This document shows positions 1-7,637 of a stretch of DNA of 64,000 nucleotides, piece after piece. The position numbers and the translations under genes were made by a program. Source of the stretch: Shewanella aquimarina (GTDB taxonomy: Bacteria > Pseudomonadota > Gammaproteobacteria > Enterobacterales > Shewanellaceae); NCBI RefSeq assembly GCF_023349185.1, contig NZ_JAKIKY010000019.1, positions 1 through 64,000 of the forward strand, read 5' to 3'. The first letter of the stretch is position 1, and every line of letters starts with the position of its first letter. The notes under the pieces were generated by a model. The model ran no database searches. It was not told the DNA's origin and saw only the letters and a program-made list of their open reading frames with translations.

Positions 1-37
1 AGCTAACCTGTACTAATGACTCGTGAGGCTTAACCAT
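1..37 (+). rRNA. rrl: 23S ribosomal RNA, 3' end (partial)
   Basis: The first bases match the conserved 3' terminus of bacterial 23S rRNA (AGCTAACC..GTACTAATG, then CGTGAGGCTTAACC). The gene runs off the left edge, so only its last 35-40 bases are present. Just after it, AACCC-AAAA-GGGTT (about 41-54) can form a small hairpin, and TAACCAT and ATGGTTA flank it as a possible end of the 23S processing stem. No tRNA is seen between 23S and 5S. Confidence 0.9.
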
Positions 38-156
38 ACAACCCAAAAGGGTTTCGTAAGATGGTTACTGAATCAAAAGAATACAAAGTACTTGATTGAA
101 GTGCGAACTCAGATTGACTCTTAGCTAAGAGTACAGCTTTTCGAATTTCCAATTTT

Positions 157-273
157 GTCTGGAAACCATAGCATTGTGGTCCCACCTGATCCCATCCCGA
201 ACTCAGAAGTGAAACGCAATCGCGCCGATGGTAGTGTGGGGTCTCCCCATGTGAGAGTAGGTCATTTCCAGGC
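157..273 (+). rRNA. rrf: 5S ribosomal RNA
   Basis: This is a full-length 5S rRNA of about 117 nt. It begins GTCTGGAAACCATAGC and ends GGTCATTTCCAGGC, so the two ends pair as the terminal helix (GTCTGGAAA with TTTCCAGGC). The internal CCACCTGATCCCATCCCGAA and GAACTCAGAAGTGAAAC segments are the conserved core of bacterial 5S. It follows the 23S 3' end after a spacer of about 120 bases, the usual rrn operon order. Ends are set by the helix and may be off by a base or two. Confidence 0.95.
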
Positions 274-283
274 GCCTAATAAA

Positions 284-324
284 GCAAAAAGCCCTAGCCT
301 AAAACGCTAGGGCTTTTTGCTTTC
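284..324 (+). terminator. rho-independent terminator of the rrn operon
   Basis: A near-perfect inverted repeat (GCAAAAAGCCCTAGC and GCTAGGGCTTTTTGC) with a short loop lies 10 bases after 5S. Its distal arm carries the T-run. It should end the rRNA transcript. Confidence 0.9.
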
Positions 325-329
325 TACGC

Positions 330-833
330 TCCGCGAAAGCATCTACTTCACCTGCAGTCCAAAGCTGCTTACGCAGTGTGGGCCCCTCAGCTCGCAGCTT
401 AGCTGCTTCGCGCTACAGCCATCCATCAAGCTTAGCTTGATAAGCGGATGTCTTACGCCCCCATGTGAGGAGAGTGTTGTAGCAGTATCTGATATTTTCC
501 TCGAAGCTGGTCATGACAGGCGCCTAATTAAACTCTACATGCAGCCAAAAGCTATTCATGCAGTGTGGCAGTTTATTGTTCCATTCATAGACTGCATTTC
601 CGCTATCCTTGGCGGTTAGGTCACTCAGCTCGCAGCCTATCTGGTTAGCGCTGCAGACATCCGTGTGAGAGCTGATTGATTGCCGAATTTAACTACACCT
701 GCACAAGATTCTCACAGTGAAACCGAGGTTTTTATCTCTTTTACTATTAGGTGGGGCTAATCTTTATGAGATCTCAGAATAATGCTGTGATCTTAATGGC
801 TAACAAGCTACACAAATATAGGTATAATGCCGT
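330..833. repeat. gene-free zone with imperfect direct repeats and a 5S-like relic
   Basis: About 500 bases without a convincing gene. Two imperfect repeats are visible. Bases 352-380 match 540-568 (TGCAG..CCAAAGCT.. ending GCAGTGTGG), and 385-424 match 622-662 (CTCAGCTCGCAGC.. ending CATCC). Between them, 457-470 (CCCCCATGTGAG) and 509-530 (GGTCAT..CAGGCGCCTAAT) resemble the 3' end of the intact 5S plus its downstream flank, split by about 35 extra bases. ATCAAGC-TTA-GCTTGAT near 424-440 forms a hairpin. A 100-residue open frame here (317-619) runs through the repeats and has no family features, so it is not called. The zone looks like debris of a duplicated rrn 3' end. Confidence 0.6.
823..828 (+). 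promoter_or_regulatory. possible -10 box just upstream of yeiW
   Basis: A perfect TATAAT ends six bases before the ATG of the next gene. If it is used, transcription would start at or next to the start codon and give a leaderless or nearly leaderless mRNA. No good -35 hexamer is seen at the right distance. A weak AGG lies 11-12 bases before the ATG. Confidence 0.4.
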
Positions 834-1088
834 ATGAATTGTCGTCTAGGATGTGGTGCTTGCTGTATAGCGCCATCGATCACCAGCCCTATCCCTGGCA
901 TGCCTGAAGGCAAGCCTGCCGGCGTGCGTTGCATCCAGTTAGATGAGCAGAATCTTTGTAAGATATTCGGTCATCCTGAGCGCCCTGCGCTGTGTGATCG
1001 TTTTATTGCCGAACCAGAGGTTTGCGGTTCGACGGCAGAAGAGGCACTTTGGTTGATTACATCTTTAGAAGCGGCGACGCAGTCTTAG
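834..1088 (+). CDS. yeiW: YkgJ-family Cys-cluster protein, YeiW-like
   Basis: A small 84-residue protein of the UPF0153/YkgJ family, which is defined by a cluster of cysteines thought to bind zinc or an iron-sulfur centre. The molecular role is not established. The N-terminus has C3, C7, C10 and C11 followed by IAPSITSPIPGMP, and then C33, C42, C54 and C63. Spacing and wording closely resemble E. coli YeiW, including the PIPGMP.GKPA and CIQLDEQ segments. Length is normal for the family. It sits 10 bases upstream of nsrR on the same strand, so the two are probably co-transcribed. Ribosome-binding signals are weak. Confidence 0.85.
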   Translation: MNCRLGCGACCIAPSITSPIPGMPEGKPAGVRCIQLDEQNLCKIFGHPERPALCDRFIAEPEVCGSTAEEALWLITSLEAATQS

Positions 1089-1098
1089 AAGGTAGGTT

Positions 1099-1551
1099 AT
1101 GCAGTTAACTCGTTATACAGATTTTGGTATTCGTACGTTAATGTACTTGGCCTTATCGCCAGAGAGAGAAACCCTGTTTAGAATCGCAGAGGTCACCGAG
1201 GTGTTCGATCTGTCGGCTAACCATGTGTCTAAGATAGTGCATCATCTTGGTAAGGAGGGTTATTTGCAGACGGTGCGTGGTAAGGCCGGTGGTTTTAAGT
1301 TAGGTAAGCCGGCGGACCAGATCAACATTGGCGTCCTGGTGCGTACGCTAGAAAATTCGCTGTCGCCTATCGATTGTAGCAAGCCCTATTGCCGCTTCTC
1401 GCCTGCCTGTCAGCTTAAGGGCGTGCTCGCCGAAGCGGTCGATGCCTATCTTGCCGTGTTAGACAAATATTCATTGGCCGATGTCGTCAGTAATCGTGAT
1501 GAGTTAAAGGCCTTACTACCGGATCTTTCTATTCCGGTTTTAGAGCTTTAA
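1099..1551 (+). CDS. nsrR: NsrR, nitric-oxide-sensing Rrf2-family repressor
   Basis: A cytoplasmic transcription factor of 150 residues. NsrR carries an iron-sulfur cluster that nitric oxide destroys, which releases repression of NO-detoxification genes. The N-terminal winged helix-turn-helix begins MQLTRYTDFGIR, close to the E. coli protein, and includes the TVRGKAGGFKLGKPA wing. Three cluster cysteines are in place at C93, C98 and C104 (DCSKPYC.....C). The start is supported by AGGTAGG about eight bases upstream. No NO-detoxification gene such as hmp or norV is adjacent, so its targets lie elsewhere. IscR and RsrR are alternatives, but the cysteine spacing and the first residues favour NsrR. 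Confidence 0.9.
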   Translation: MQLTRYTDFGIRTLMYLALSPERETLFRIAEVTEVFDLSANHVSKIVHHLGKEGYLQTVRGKAGGFKLGKPADQINIGVLVRTLENSLSPIDCSKPYCRFSPACQLKGVLAEAVDAYLAVLDKYSLADVVSNRDELKALLPDLSIPVLEL

Positions 1552-1558
1552 TCTCGCC

Positions 1559-2314
1559 TTATCTTAAATGCACCTTGTCGCTGGCCGCGGGTTCCTTCTG
1601 CGCGAGGCGATAAGGCAGCAGCCTGGAAGTATTCACTAAGGTGATCCCCTCCTCTGTAAGACGAGGCAGATTCGCCTTTAAGAAGCTGATGGTCTCGGGA
1701 TAGGGGTGGGCTATCACTATGAGTTGCCCTTCCTTATGCGCCTTCTGAATCAACTGATTAAATTGTCTCTCCAGAGCCTGGGCTGATACATCGTTATCTA
1801 AGAAGAGTTGTCTTTTCAATAAGGGAATGCCCTGCTTGTTGGCTGCGGCACTCGCCTTGCTGTACCTGGTGGTCATGCTATCGACAAAATAGTTATCTTG
1901 CTGCTTAAGGCTTTCCATTAACCAGGTCATGGGGTCGTCGAGCTGTGTCAGTAGGCTGCCCATATGGTTATTGACGCCTTTGGCGTAGGGAACACTCTTA
2001 AAGGCGTCATCGACCGCCTGCTTGAGAGACTGTTCGCTCATCTGATTGGTCAGTCCGCCGGGGCCCATCTCCTTGCCATTCAAAGCCTGCATAGGCAGGT
2101 GCAGCATGATCTCGTGGCCTTTGTCGTGGGCGATGGCGGCAAGCCTTTCTCCCAGAGGAGTATGGGGCAGTACTGAGAGGGTGATATTGCTAGGCAATGC
2201 CAGCACCGCCTCGTCGGTCTGACGATAGCCTATGTCGTCAATGATAATGGAGACCTGGGCGGCGAAGCTATGTGGCGTGGTAAATAAGACAGCTAATAAG
2301 AGTAATAAGCGCAC
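1559..2314 (-). CDS. yibQ: divergent polysaccharide deacetylase family protein (YibQ)
   Basis: A 251-residue exported protein of the YibQ/DUF610 family, a divergent branch of the NodB-type polysaccharide deacetylase fold. The substrate is unknown; a role in cell-envelope carbohydrate processing is inferred. A signal peptide is visible (LLLLLAVLF..HSFAAQ). After it come the family motifs IIIDDIGY, LHLPMQ and GVNNHMGS, which hold the Asp and His metal-ligand candidates. The start is a GTG with little Shine-Dalgarno sequence, 15 bases after the stop of ctp. It is the last gene of the leftward gpmM-envC-ctp-yibQ group, an order known in several gammaproteobacteria. It converges with nsrR, whose stop is 7 bases away. 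Confidence 0.85.
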   Translation of the reverse strand: MRLLLLLAVLFTTPHSFAAQVSIIIDDIGYRQTDEAVLALPSNITLSVLPHTPLGERLAAIAHDKGHEIMLHLPMQALNGKEMGPGGLTNQMSEQSLKQAVDDAFKSVPYAKGVNNHMGSLLTQLDDPMTWLMESLKQQDNYFVDSMTTRYSKASAAANKQGIPLLKRQLFLDNDVSAQALERQFNQLIQKAHKEGQLIVIAHPYPETISFLKANLPRLTEEGITLVNTSRLLPYRLAQKEPAASDKVHLR

Positions 2315-2329
2315 TATTTTTGTTATTCA

Positions 2330-3535
2330 CTAACTATTTGTTTTTATCCATGAGATCGCCGATTCGATAACCCTATCGTGGGCGCTATCATCATGGGGTG
2401 ATTGCTCCTCGATTATAGGCATACTTTGTCCGGCAGTCATAGTCTCGCCAGGGATATTTATATCCGGCTTTATGCCGATGGCATGTATGTCTCTGCCTTT
2501 TGGTGTGGTGTAGTGGGCTATGGTGAGCTTGATGGCATTGCCCTCGATAAGCGTGGGGATCAGGCTCTGCACCGTGCCTTTACCGAAGCTCTTTTCGCCG
2601 ATTAGCGTGGCACGCTGATTTTCCTGCAGCGCCGCGGCTAGCACTTCTGAGGCCGAGGCCGACCCCTTATTGATCAATACCGTGAGAGGCAGCTTGGAGA
2701 ACATAGTCTGCGGCGAGGCGAAGTAGTCTGAGTTGGCATCGAAGAAACGCCCCCGCGTGGAGACGATGCGTCCCTTGGCGAGGAAGATGTCGGCTATCTT
2801 GATCGCCTGATCCAGCAGGCCGCCTGGATTGTTGCGTAGATCCAGTATCAGGCCTGTGACAGGCTCATTTTGCCACAGGGTCAGTAGCTTAATGAGATCT
2901 TCGGTGGAGTCATCCTGAAAGCTGGAGAGCTTGATATAGCCGATACCGTTGTTGAGCAGCTCACCCTCCACCGAGTTGACATCGATAAGGCTCGGGGTGA
3001 GTGTCACGTCGAACAGGGCTTCCGAGTTGGCGCGGCTCAGCGACAGGTTGATGGCCAGATTATGCTTGCTATGGAACTTGATCTCCTCCAGCACATTGTC
3101 GAGCTGCTTGGCTGTTACCGTTTCATTGTTGACTTTGACGATGCGATCCCCGGGTTGAATCCCGGCGTTGGCGGCTGGCGAGTGGGGAAAGGGGCTGATG
3201 ATGGTGACCTGGTTCTGCTCTGTGGCTATCTCTATGCCGAAACCAAAGTATTCGCCCTTGTTGGCGTCTTTGATGTCGGAGAAGGCCTGACTGTCGAGGA
3301 AGTTTGAATAGGGATCCAGCTTGCTGAATACCCCTTCTATGGCCGCCTGGATCAGATCTTCCTGAGAGATCTTGTCTACGTAGTAGGTCTCTACCGTGCT
3401 GATGATGTCGATAAGGAGTGGGTAATTGACCTTGGGCTGGTATTCTTTAGCATTCTCATGGCCAAACAGTGTGATTGAGAGGCCTAGGGTCAGCCCTAGG
3501 GCGACACAGGTGAAATAGCGGATCATTTGAGACAT
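2330..3535 (-). CDS. S41-family carboxyl-terminal processing protease
   Basis: A periplasmic serine protease of the CtpA/CtpB type, 401 residues. It has an N-terminal signal or anchor segment (about 8-24), a PDZ domain around residues 95-170 (GFGIEIA..AGIQPGDRIVKVN), and the S41 core. The Ser-Lys dyad is visible as S294 in GSASASE and K319 in SFGKGTVQ, at the family's 25-residue spacing. Such proteases trim or degrade periplasmic proteins, often cell-wall hydrolases or their partners. Lying directly downstream of envC fits this. The ATG at 3535 is preferred over one five codons upstream because a G-rich Shine-Dalgarno (GGGGGG) precedes it by about eight bases. The stop is 15 bases before yibQ. 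Confidence 0.9.
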   Translation of the reverse strand: MSQMIRYFTCVALGLTLGLSITLFGHENAKEYQPKVNYPLLIDIISTVETYYVDKISQEDLIQAAIEGVFSKLDPYSNFLDSQAFSDIKDANKGEYFGFGIEIATEQNQVTIISPFPHSPAANAGIQPGDRIVKVNNETVTAKQLDNVLEEIKFHSKHNLAINLSLSRANSEALFDVTLTPSLIDVNSVEGELLNNGIGYIKLSSFQDDSTEDLIKLLTLWQNEPVTGLILDLRNNPGGLLDQAIKIADIFLAKGRIVSTRGRFFDANSDYFASPQTMFSKLPLTVLINKGSASASEVLAAALQENQRATLIGEKSFGKGTVQSLIPTLIEGNAIKLTIAHYTTPKGRDIHAIGIKPDINIPGETMTAGQSMPIIEEQSPHDDSAHDRVIESAISWIKTNS

Positions 3536-3570
3536 GGACAGGCCCCCCATTACTCGGGGTCGTTGTCGCG

Positions 3571-4707
3571 TTATCGTCTACAGTATCTCGCAGGATCGAC
3601 CGCTTGCCCCTTATGCCTTACCTCAAAGTATAGGCCAGGTTCTGTTTGTCCACCCGAGCGTCCGACCAGCGCTATGGTTTCCCCTTTCTTCACGCTGTCG
3701 CCGGCGTCTTTGAGAAGGGTTTGTGCGTGGCCATAGAGGCTCATATAGCCCTTACCGTGATCGACGACCATCACCATACCAAAGCCTCTGAGCCAGTCGG
3801 CGTAGATCACCTTGCCCGAGGCGATGGCGTCGATCGATTGTCCTTCGGGGGCGGCCATCATCACGCCCTTCCATTTTACTTCGCCTGAGCGTCGACTACC
3901 GAACCCGACGCGGATGCGTCCCTTGGTCGGCCAGTTAAGCTTCTGGCGGCTGGAGAGGCCTTCCATGCTGGGATTGTCTTTCATGGCTCTCAGCGCCTGT
4001 TCGACGACCCGCTTCAAGCTGGCTTCCTCTATCTGCAGCTGTTCCAGCTTGGCACCGTGTGAGTTGAGGGTGCGCTCTATCTGTTTAAGGGTCTGCTGAC
4101 GCTGATGTTGTTCTTGGGTGAGGGTCTTGGCCTGCTGTTGCTGATTGAGGATCAGCTCGTTGAGCTTGGTCTGCTGGGCCTTCTGCTCCGATTCGATGGC
4201 CGTTAACTCGGTCATCGTCTGTTGCAGCTGTTTGATGGCGTCCATTCTCGCCTTGTTGAGAAACTGATAGTAGGCGAGCAGCCTCTCTATGGTGGCTGGA
4301 CTCTGCTGATTGAGCAGCATCTTAGTGTAATCGTGGTTGCCCGCCAGGTAGGCGCTGGCTAGCTGATTGGACAGTGTCTTCTGTTGCTTCTGCTTGAGGG
4401 TATCAAGCTCCGCCTTGCGGCCGTCTAACTCGGCCAGTTTCCTGTCGGTTTGTGCCAGAGATGCCCTGGTATTGGTCACCTTCTTTGCCGCCGCGGCGAT
4501 CGCCTGCTCATCTTTTTTCAGCAGAGAGATGAGTTTCTCATGTTGGCGACTGGTGTCTTTCAGGGCCGACTGTTGGTTGCTTATCTGTTTCTGGATCGCT
4601 TCGAGTTCGGATTGACGCTGCTTCAGGTCGGATGCCTGCGCAGTACAAGAGAGCATGATAAAGCCAGCAAGTATGCTGGCTTTATAGAAACCGGAACGTT
4701 TAAGCAA
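3571..4707 (-). CDS. envC: EnvC, murein hydrolase activator with degenerate LytM domain
   Basis: A periplasmic cell-division factor of 378 residues that in E. coli activates the amidases AmiA and AmiB at the septum under FtsEX control. It has a signal peptide (about 1-25, ending AQAS), a long Gln/Lys-rich coiled coil (about 26-245), and a C-terminal M23/LytM domain (about 260-378, from WPTKGRIRVGFGSR to VRHKGQAVDPARYC). The usual first zinc-binding His of LytM is absent (KWKGVMMAAPEG), which is typical of EnvC, an activator rather than an enzyme. The gene begins 7 bases after the gpmM stop. Its pairing with ctp and yibQ suggests shared control of septal wall processing. Confidence 0.93.
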   Translation of the reverse strand: MLKRSGFYKASILAGFIMLSCTAQASDLKQRQSELEAIQKQISNQQSALKDTSRQHEKLISLLKKDEQAIAAAAKKVTNTRASLAQTDRKLAELDGRKAELDTLKQKQQKTLSNQLASAYLAGNHDYTKMLLNQQSPATIERLLAYYQFLNKARMDAIKQLQQTMTELTAIESEQKAQQTKLNELILNQQQQAKTLTQEQHQRQQTLKQIERTLNSHGAKLEQLQIEEASLKRVVEQALRAMKDNPSMEGLSSRQKLNWPTKGRIRVGFGSRRSGEVKWKGVMMAAPEGQSIDAIASGKVIYADWLRGFGMVMVVDHGKGYMSLYGHAQTLLKDAGDSVKKGETIALVGRSGGQTEPGLYFEVRHKGQAVDPARYCRR

Positions 4708-4714
4708 AGAGTCG

Positions 4715-6259
4715 TTACTCGCTTAGGGTAATGATTGAGTGCCCTGTCATCTCTGATGGCACAGTTTGTCCCATCAAGGTTAACATGGTTGGCGCTAAAT
4801 CACTTAATCTTCCGTTTGGCGAGATTTCACCCTTGCTTCCTACATAGATGAGAGGCACGAGTTCGCTGGTGTGGGCGGTATGGGCCTGGCCAGTTTGCTC
4901 GTCGGTCATCTGCTCGGCGTTACCATGATCGGCGGTGATAAGACACTCGCCATCTACCTTGGCCAAAGCCTCGACCACACGGCCGATACAGGCATCGACT
5001 GCCTCACAGGCCTTGACGGCGGCGTCGAAGTTGCCGGTATGACCTACCATGTCACCGTTAGGGTAGTTACAGATGATCACGTCATACTTGGTCGACTCGA
5101 TGGCTTCTACCAGCTTGTCGGTCAGCTCGGTCGAGCTCATCTCTGGCTGTAGATCATAGGTGGCGACCTTAGGTGACTGAATAAGGATTCTGTCTTCACC
5201 CTCAAACGGCTCCTCTTTACCACCGTTGAAGAAGAAGGTGACGTGAGCGTATTTCTCGGTTTCCGAGATACGCAGCTGTGTCTTGCCGCTGTTTTGCAGC
5301 ACTTCGCCCAGGGTGTTGACCAGATCCACCGATGGATAGGCGATCGGCGCCTTAATGTCGGCGGCGTATTCGGTCAGCATGACGAAGTTGATCTTTGGGC
5401 TTACCGCACGCTCGAAGCCGTCGAATGCTGGATCGACGAAGCTGCGAGTGATCTGGCGGGCGCGGTCGGCGCGGAAATTCATGAAGATCAGCGCGTCGTT
5501 GTCATTGAGCGTGGCGACATTTCCGTCGGCATCTGTGATGGCCGAGCTGGCAACGAACTCGTCGTTTTCATCACGGCCATAGGCGGCGTCGAGTGCCGCA
5601 ACGGCATCTTGATACTGGTGCAGTGCCTTGCCCTGGGTGATCAGTTCATAGGCTTGAGAGACGCGATCCCAACGGTTGTCTCTGTCCATGGCGTAGTAGC
5701 GGCCGATCAAGGAGGCTATACGACCTGTGCCTAGCTCGGCAAACAGTTCGTTGAAGGCTTCCAGGCTGCCCTTGGCGCTTCTTGGTGGTGTGTCACGACC
5801 GTCGAGGAAGGCGTGCAGATAGACCTGCTTGGCGCCGCGCTCAACCGCCATCTTACACATGGCCTGGATATGGCTTTCATGGCTGTGTACGCCACCGGGT
5901 GATAGCAGACCCATGATGTGTACTGCACCATTGGCAGCGATGGCCTTGTCGACGGCTTCGACAAAGGCGGGGTTGGTGTCAAACTCGCCGTCTTCAATCG
6001 ACTTACCGATACGGGTCAGCTCCTGGTAGACCACGCGGCCTGAGCCTATGTTGATGTGACCAACTTCTGAGTTACCCATCTGACCGTCGGGCAAACCGAC
6101 ATCCAGACCCGAGCCTGAGATCAGGCTGTTAGGGTATTCTTTGTTGAGGCGATCGAGGACGGGAGTGTTGGCGTGATATACCGCATTCATGTGGGTATTT
6201 TCACGGTAACCCCAGCCATCGAGGATCAGCAGTGCCAATGGGCGTTTGCGTGTCGTCAT
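4715..6259 (-). CDS. gpmM: 2,3-bisphosphoglycerate-independent phosphoglycerate mutase
   Basis: A cytoplasmic glycolytic enzyme that interconverts 3- and 2-phosphoglycerate using two Mn2+ ions and a phosphoserine intermediate. At 514 residues it is the normal length. The N-terminal metal site LLILDGWGYRE, the nucleophile Ser64 in GQMGNSEVGHINIG, the DGRDTPP segment and the C-terminal ADHGNAEQM metal site are all present. It is the first gene of the leftward run to envC, ctp and yibQ. The promoter should lie in the roughly 240-base gap shared with the divergent yibN. Confidence 0.97.
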   Translation of the reverse strand: MTTRKRPLALLILDGWGYRENTHMNAVYHANTPVLDRLNKEYPNSLISGSGLDVGLPDGQMGNSEVGHINIGSGRVVYQELTRIGKSIEDGEFDTNPAFVEAVDKAIAANGAVHIMGLLSPGGVHSHESHIQAMCKMAVERGAKQVYLHAFLDGRDTPPRSAKGSLEAFNELFAELGTGRIASLIGRYYAMDRDNRWDRVSQAYELITQGKALHQYQDAVAALDAAYGRDENDEFVASSAITDADGNVATLNDNDALIFMNFRADRARQITRSFVDPAFDGFERAVSPKINFVMLTEYAADIKAPIAYPSVDLVNTLGEVLQNSGKTQLRISETEKYAHVTFFFNGGKEEPFEGEDRILIQSPKVATYDLQPEMSSTELTDKLVEAIESTKYDVIICNYPNGDMVGHTGNFDAAVKACEAVDACIGRVVEALAKVDGECLITADHGNAEQMTDEQTGQAHTAHTSELVPLIYVGSKGEISPNGRLSDLAPTMLTLMGQTVPSEMTGHSIITLSE

Positions 6260-6500
6260 GGTGGTACCTATTAACGTTAAAAAGAAAACTAGAATTCTGA
6301 AATTGGATAAATATTACTACGTACAGGGACGATCAAAAAGTGATTTACACCGATAGCCCTCATCGAGCCCGTCACAATTTAAGGGATCTCTCAATATCGC
6401 CCCTCTGTAGGGGGTGAACAACATGCTGCAATCTGCCGGAACAATCGGTTATACTCTCTGCCCAAACAGTCTCTCAAGCCACAGAAGTAGGCCGAAAACT

Positions 6501-6935
6501 ATGCAAGAATATATCGAATTTTTTAAAGCCAACCCCATGTTGAGTCTCGCCTGGGTGGGCTTGTTTGCAGCGCTTATTGTGAGCGTTTTTAAGTCTAGTA
6601 TCTCAAAAGTGAAAACAGTAGATCATCAGCAGGCGACCTTGTTAATTAACAAGCAAGACGCCAAGGTGGTCGATGTGCGCTCTAAGGAAGAGTTTAAGAA
6701 AGGTCATATCGTCGACGCGATCAACATGCCTTTGGCTGAAATTAAAAATAATAAGACATCTGCCCTTGAAAAGTTTAAAGCCAGTCCCATTATAATGGTA
6801 TGCAATGCAGGGATGACCTCGTCGCAAGCGGCTCAGTTGATGGTGAAAGAAGGCTTTGAGTCTGTCTATAACCTCAAGGGTGGGATGAGCGAATGGCAAC
6901 AAAATAACTTACCGGTTGCCAAAACCAAAAGATAA
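6501..6935 (+). CDS. yibN: membrane-anchored rhodanese-like protein (YibN)
   Basis: A 144-residue single-domain rhodanese with one N-terminal membrane segment (about residues 12-30, MLSLAWVGLFAALIVSVF). The active-site loop has Cys101 (VCNAGMTS), so sulfur transfer is possible, though the substrate is unknown. Related YibN proteins sit next to secB in many gammaproteobacteria. The ATG at 6501 is chosen over an in-frame ATG at 6414 because similarity to the family begins here and AGTAGG precedes it. The usual intervening grxC is absent. Confidence 0.88.
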   Translation: MQEYIEFFKANPMLSLAWVGLFAALIVSVFKSSISKVKTVDHQQATLLINKQDAKVVDVRSKEEFKKGHIVDAINMPLAEIKNNKTSALEKFKASPIIMVCNAGMTSSQAAQLMVKEGFESVYNLKGGMSEWQQNNLPVAKTKR

Positions 6936-7142
6936 CCCACACAAGGATTGCTTTTATTAAGCTTCTTTGATTAGAGTGTCATCTCTTATAAAAAATGGCT
7001 TAAATCGCCCATCTGGTGAGATTTAAGGAAATACTAAAATCGGGATGGTGGCTGAGATCTAGATTAGGACTCGAGTAACAAAGGCCCTGAAGATGATTCT
7101 CCTCACGGAATGAATCGAACAAAATTGATTAGGTAGGAAATT

Positions 7143-7631
7143 ATGGCTGAAGCAGTAAATAACGAACAACAGGGTCCACAGTTCAACATTCAACGTGTTT
7201 ACACCAAGGACATCTCTTTCGAAACGCCAAACAGCCCAGCTGTTTTCCAGAAAGAGTGGAACCCTGAAGTTAAGCTAGACCTAGACACTCGCAGCGCTAA
7301 GCTGGCCGACGATGTGTATGAAGTTGTACTGTCGCTTACTGTGACGGCTAAAAACGGTGAAGAAACTGCTTTCCTATGTGAAGTTCAGCAAGCGGGTATC
7401 TTCGCTATCTCTGGTCTGACAGAGCAGCAATTGGCTCACTCTCTAGGTGCATACTGCCCTAACGTACTGTTCCCGTACGCTCGTGAAGCTGTGGGTAGCC
7501 TGGTTGCGCGTGGTACTTTCCCACAACTGAACCTAGCGCCAGTTAACTTCGACGCCCTGTTCGCTCAATATGTGCAACAGCGTCAGGCGCAGGCAGAAGC
7601 TGCCGGTGAAGCAGCAGAAGCGAACGCTTAA
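7143..7631 (+). CDS. secB: SecB, protein-export chaperone
   Basis: A cytoplasmic tetrameric chaperone that keeps precursor proteins unfolded and delivers them to SecA for Sec export. At 162 residues it has the normal length, with the conserved start of the fold (PQFNIQRVYTKDISFETPN), the LCEVQQAGIF strand, and the CPNVLFPYAREAV and FPQLNLAPVNFDALF segments. The C-terminal tail is rich in Ala, Gln and Glu. TAGGTAGGAAATT before the ATG gives a clear ribosome-binding site. gpsA follows after 6 bases, the classical order, so the two are co-transcribed. Confidence 0.97.
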   Translation: MAEAVNNEQQGPQFNIQRVYTKDISFETPNSPAVFQKEWNPEVKLDLDTRSAKLADDVYEVVLSLTVTAKNGEETAFLCEVQQAGIFAISGLTEQQLAHSLGAYCPNVLFPYAREAVGSLVARGTFPQLNLAPVNFDALFAQYVQQRQAQAEAAGEAAEANA

Positions 7632-7637
7632 TTACGC

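Noticed and set aside
38..156. tRNA between 23S and 5S
   Set aside because: The spacer holds only processing-type stems and no tRNA acceptor or T-loop pattern.
317..619. 100-residue open frame after the 5S rRNA
   Set aside because: It begins inside the rrn terminator's tail, crosses the imperfect repeats and the 5S relic, has no ribosome-binding site and no family-like segment.
6936..7142. Missing grxC between yibN and secB
   Set aside because: The 207-base gap has no glutaredoxin remnant (no CPYC-coding stretch). Gene-order differences here are common, so it is not taken as a decay event.
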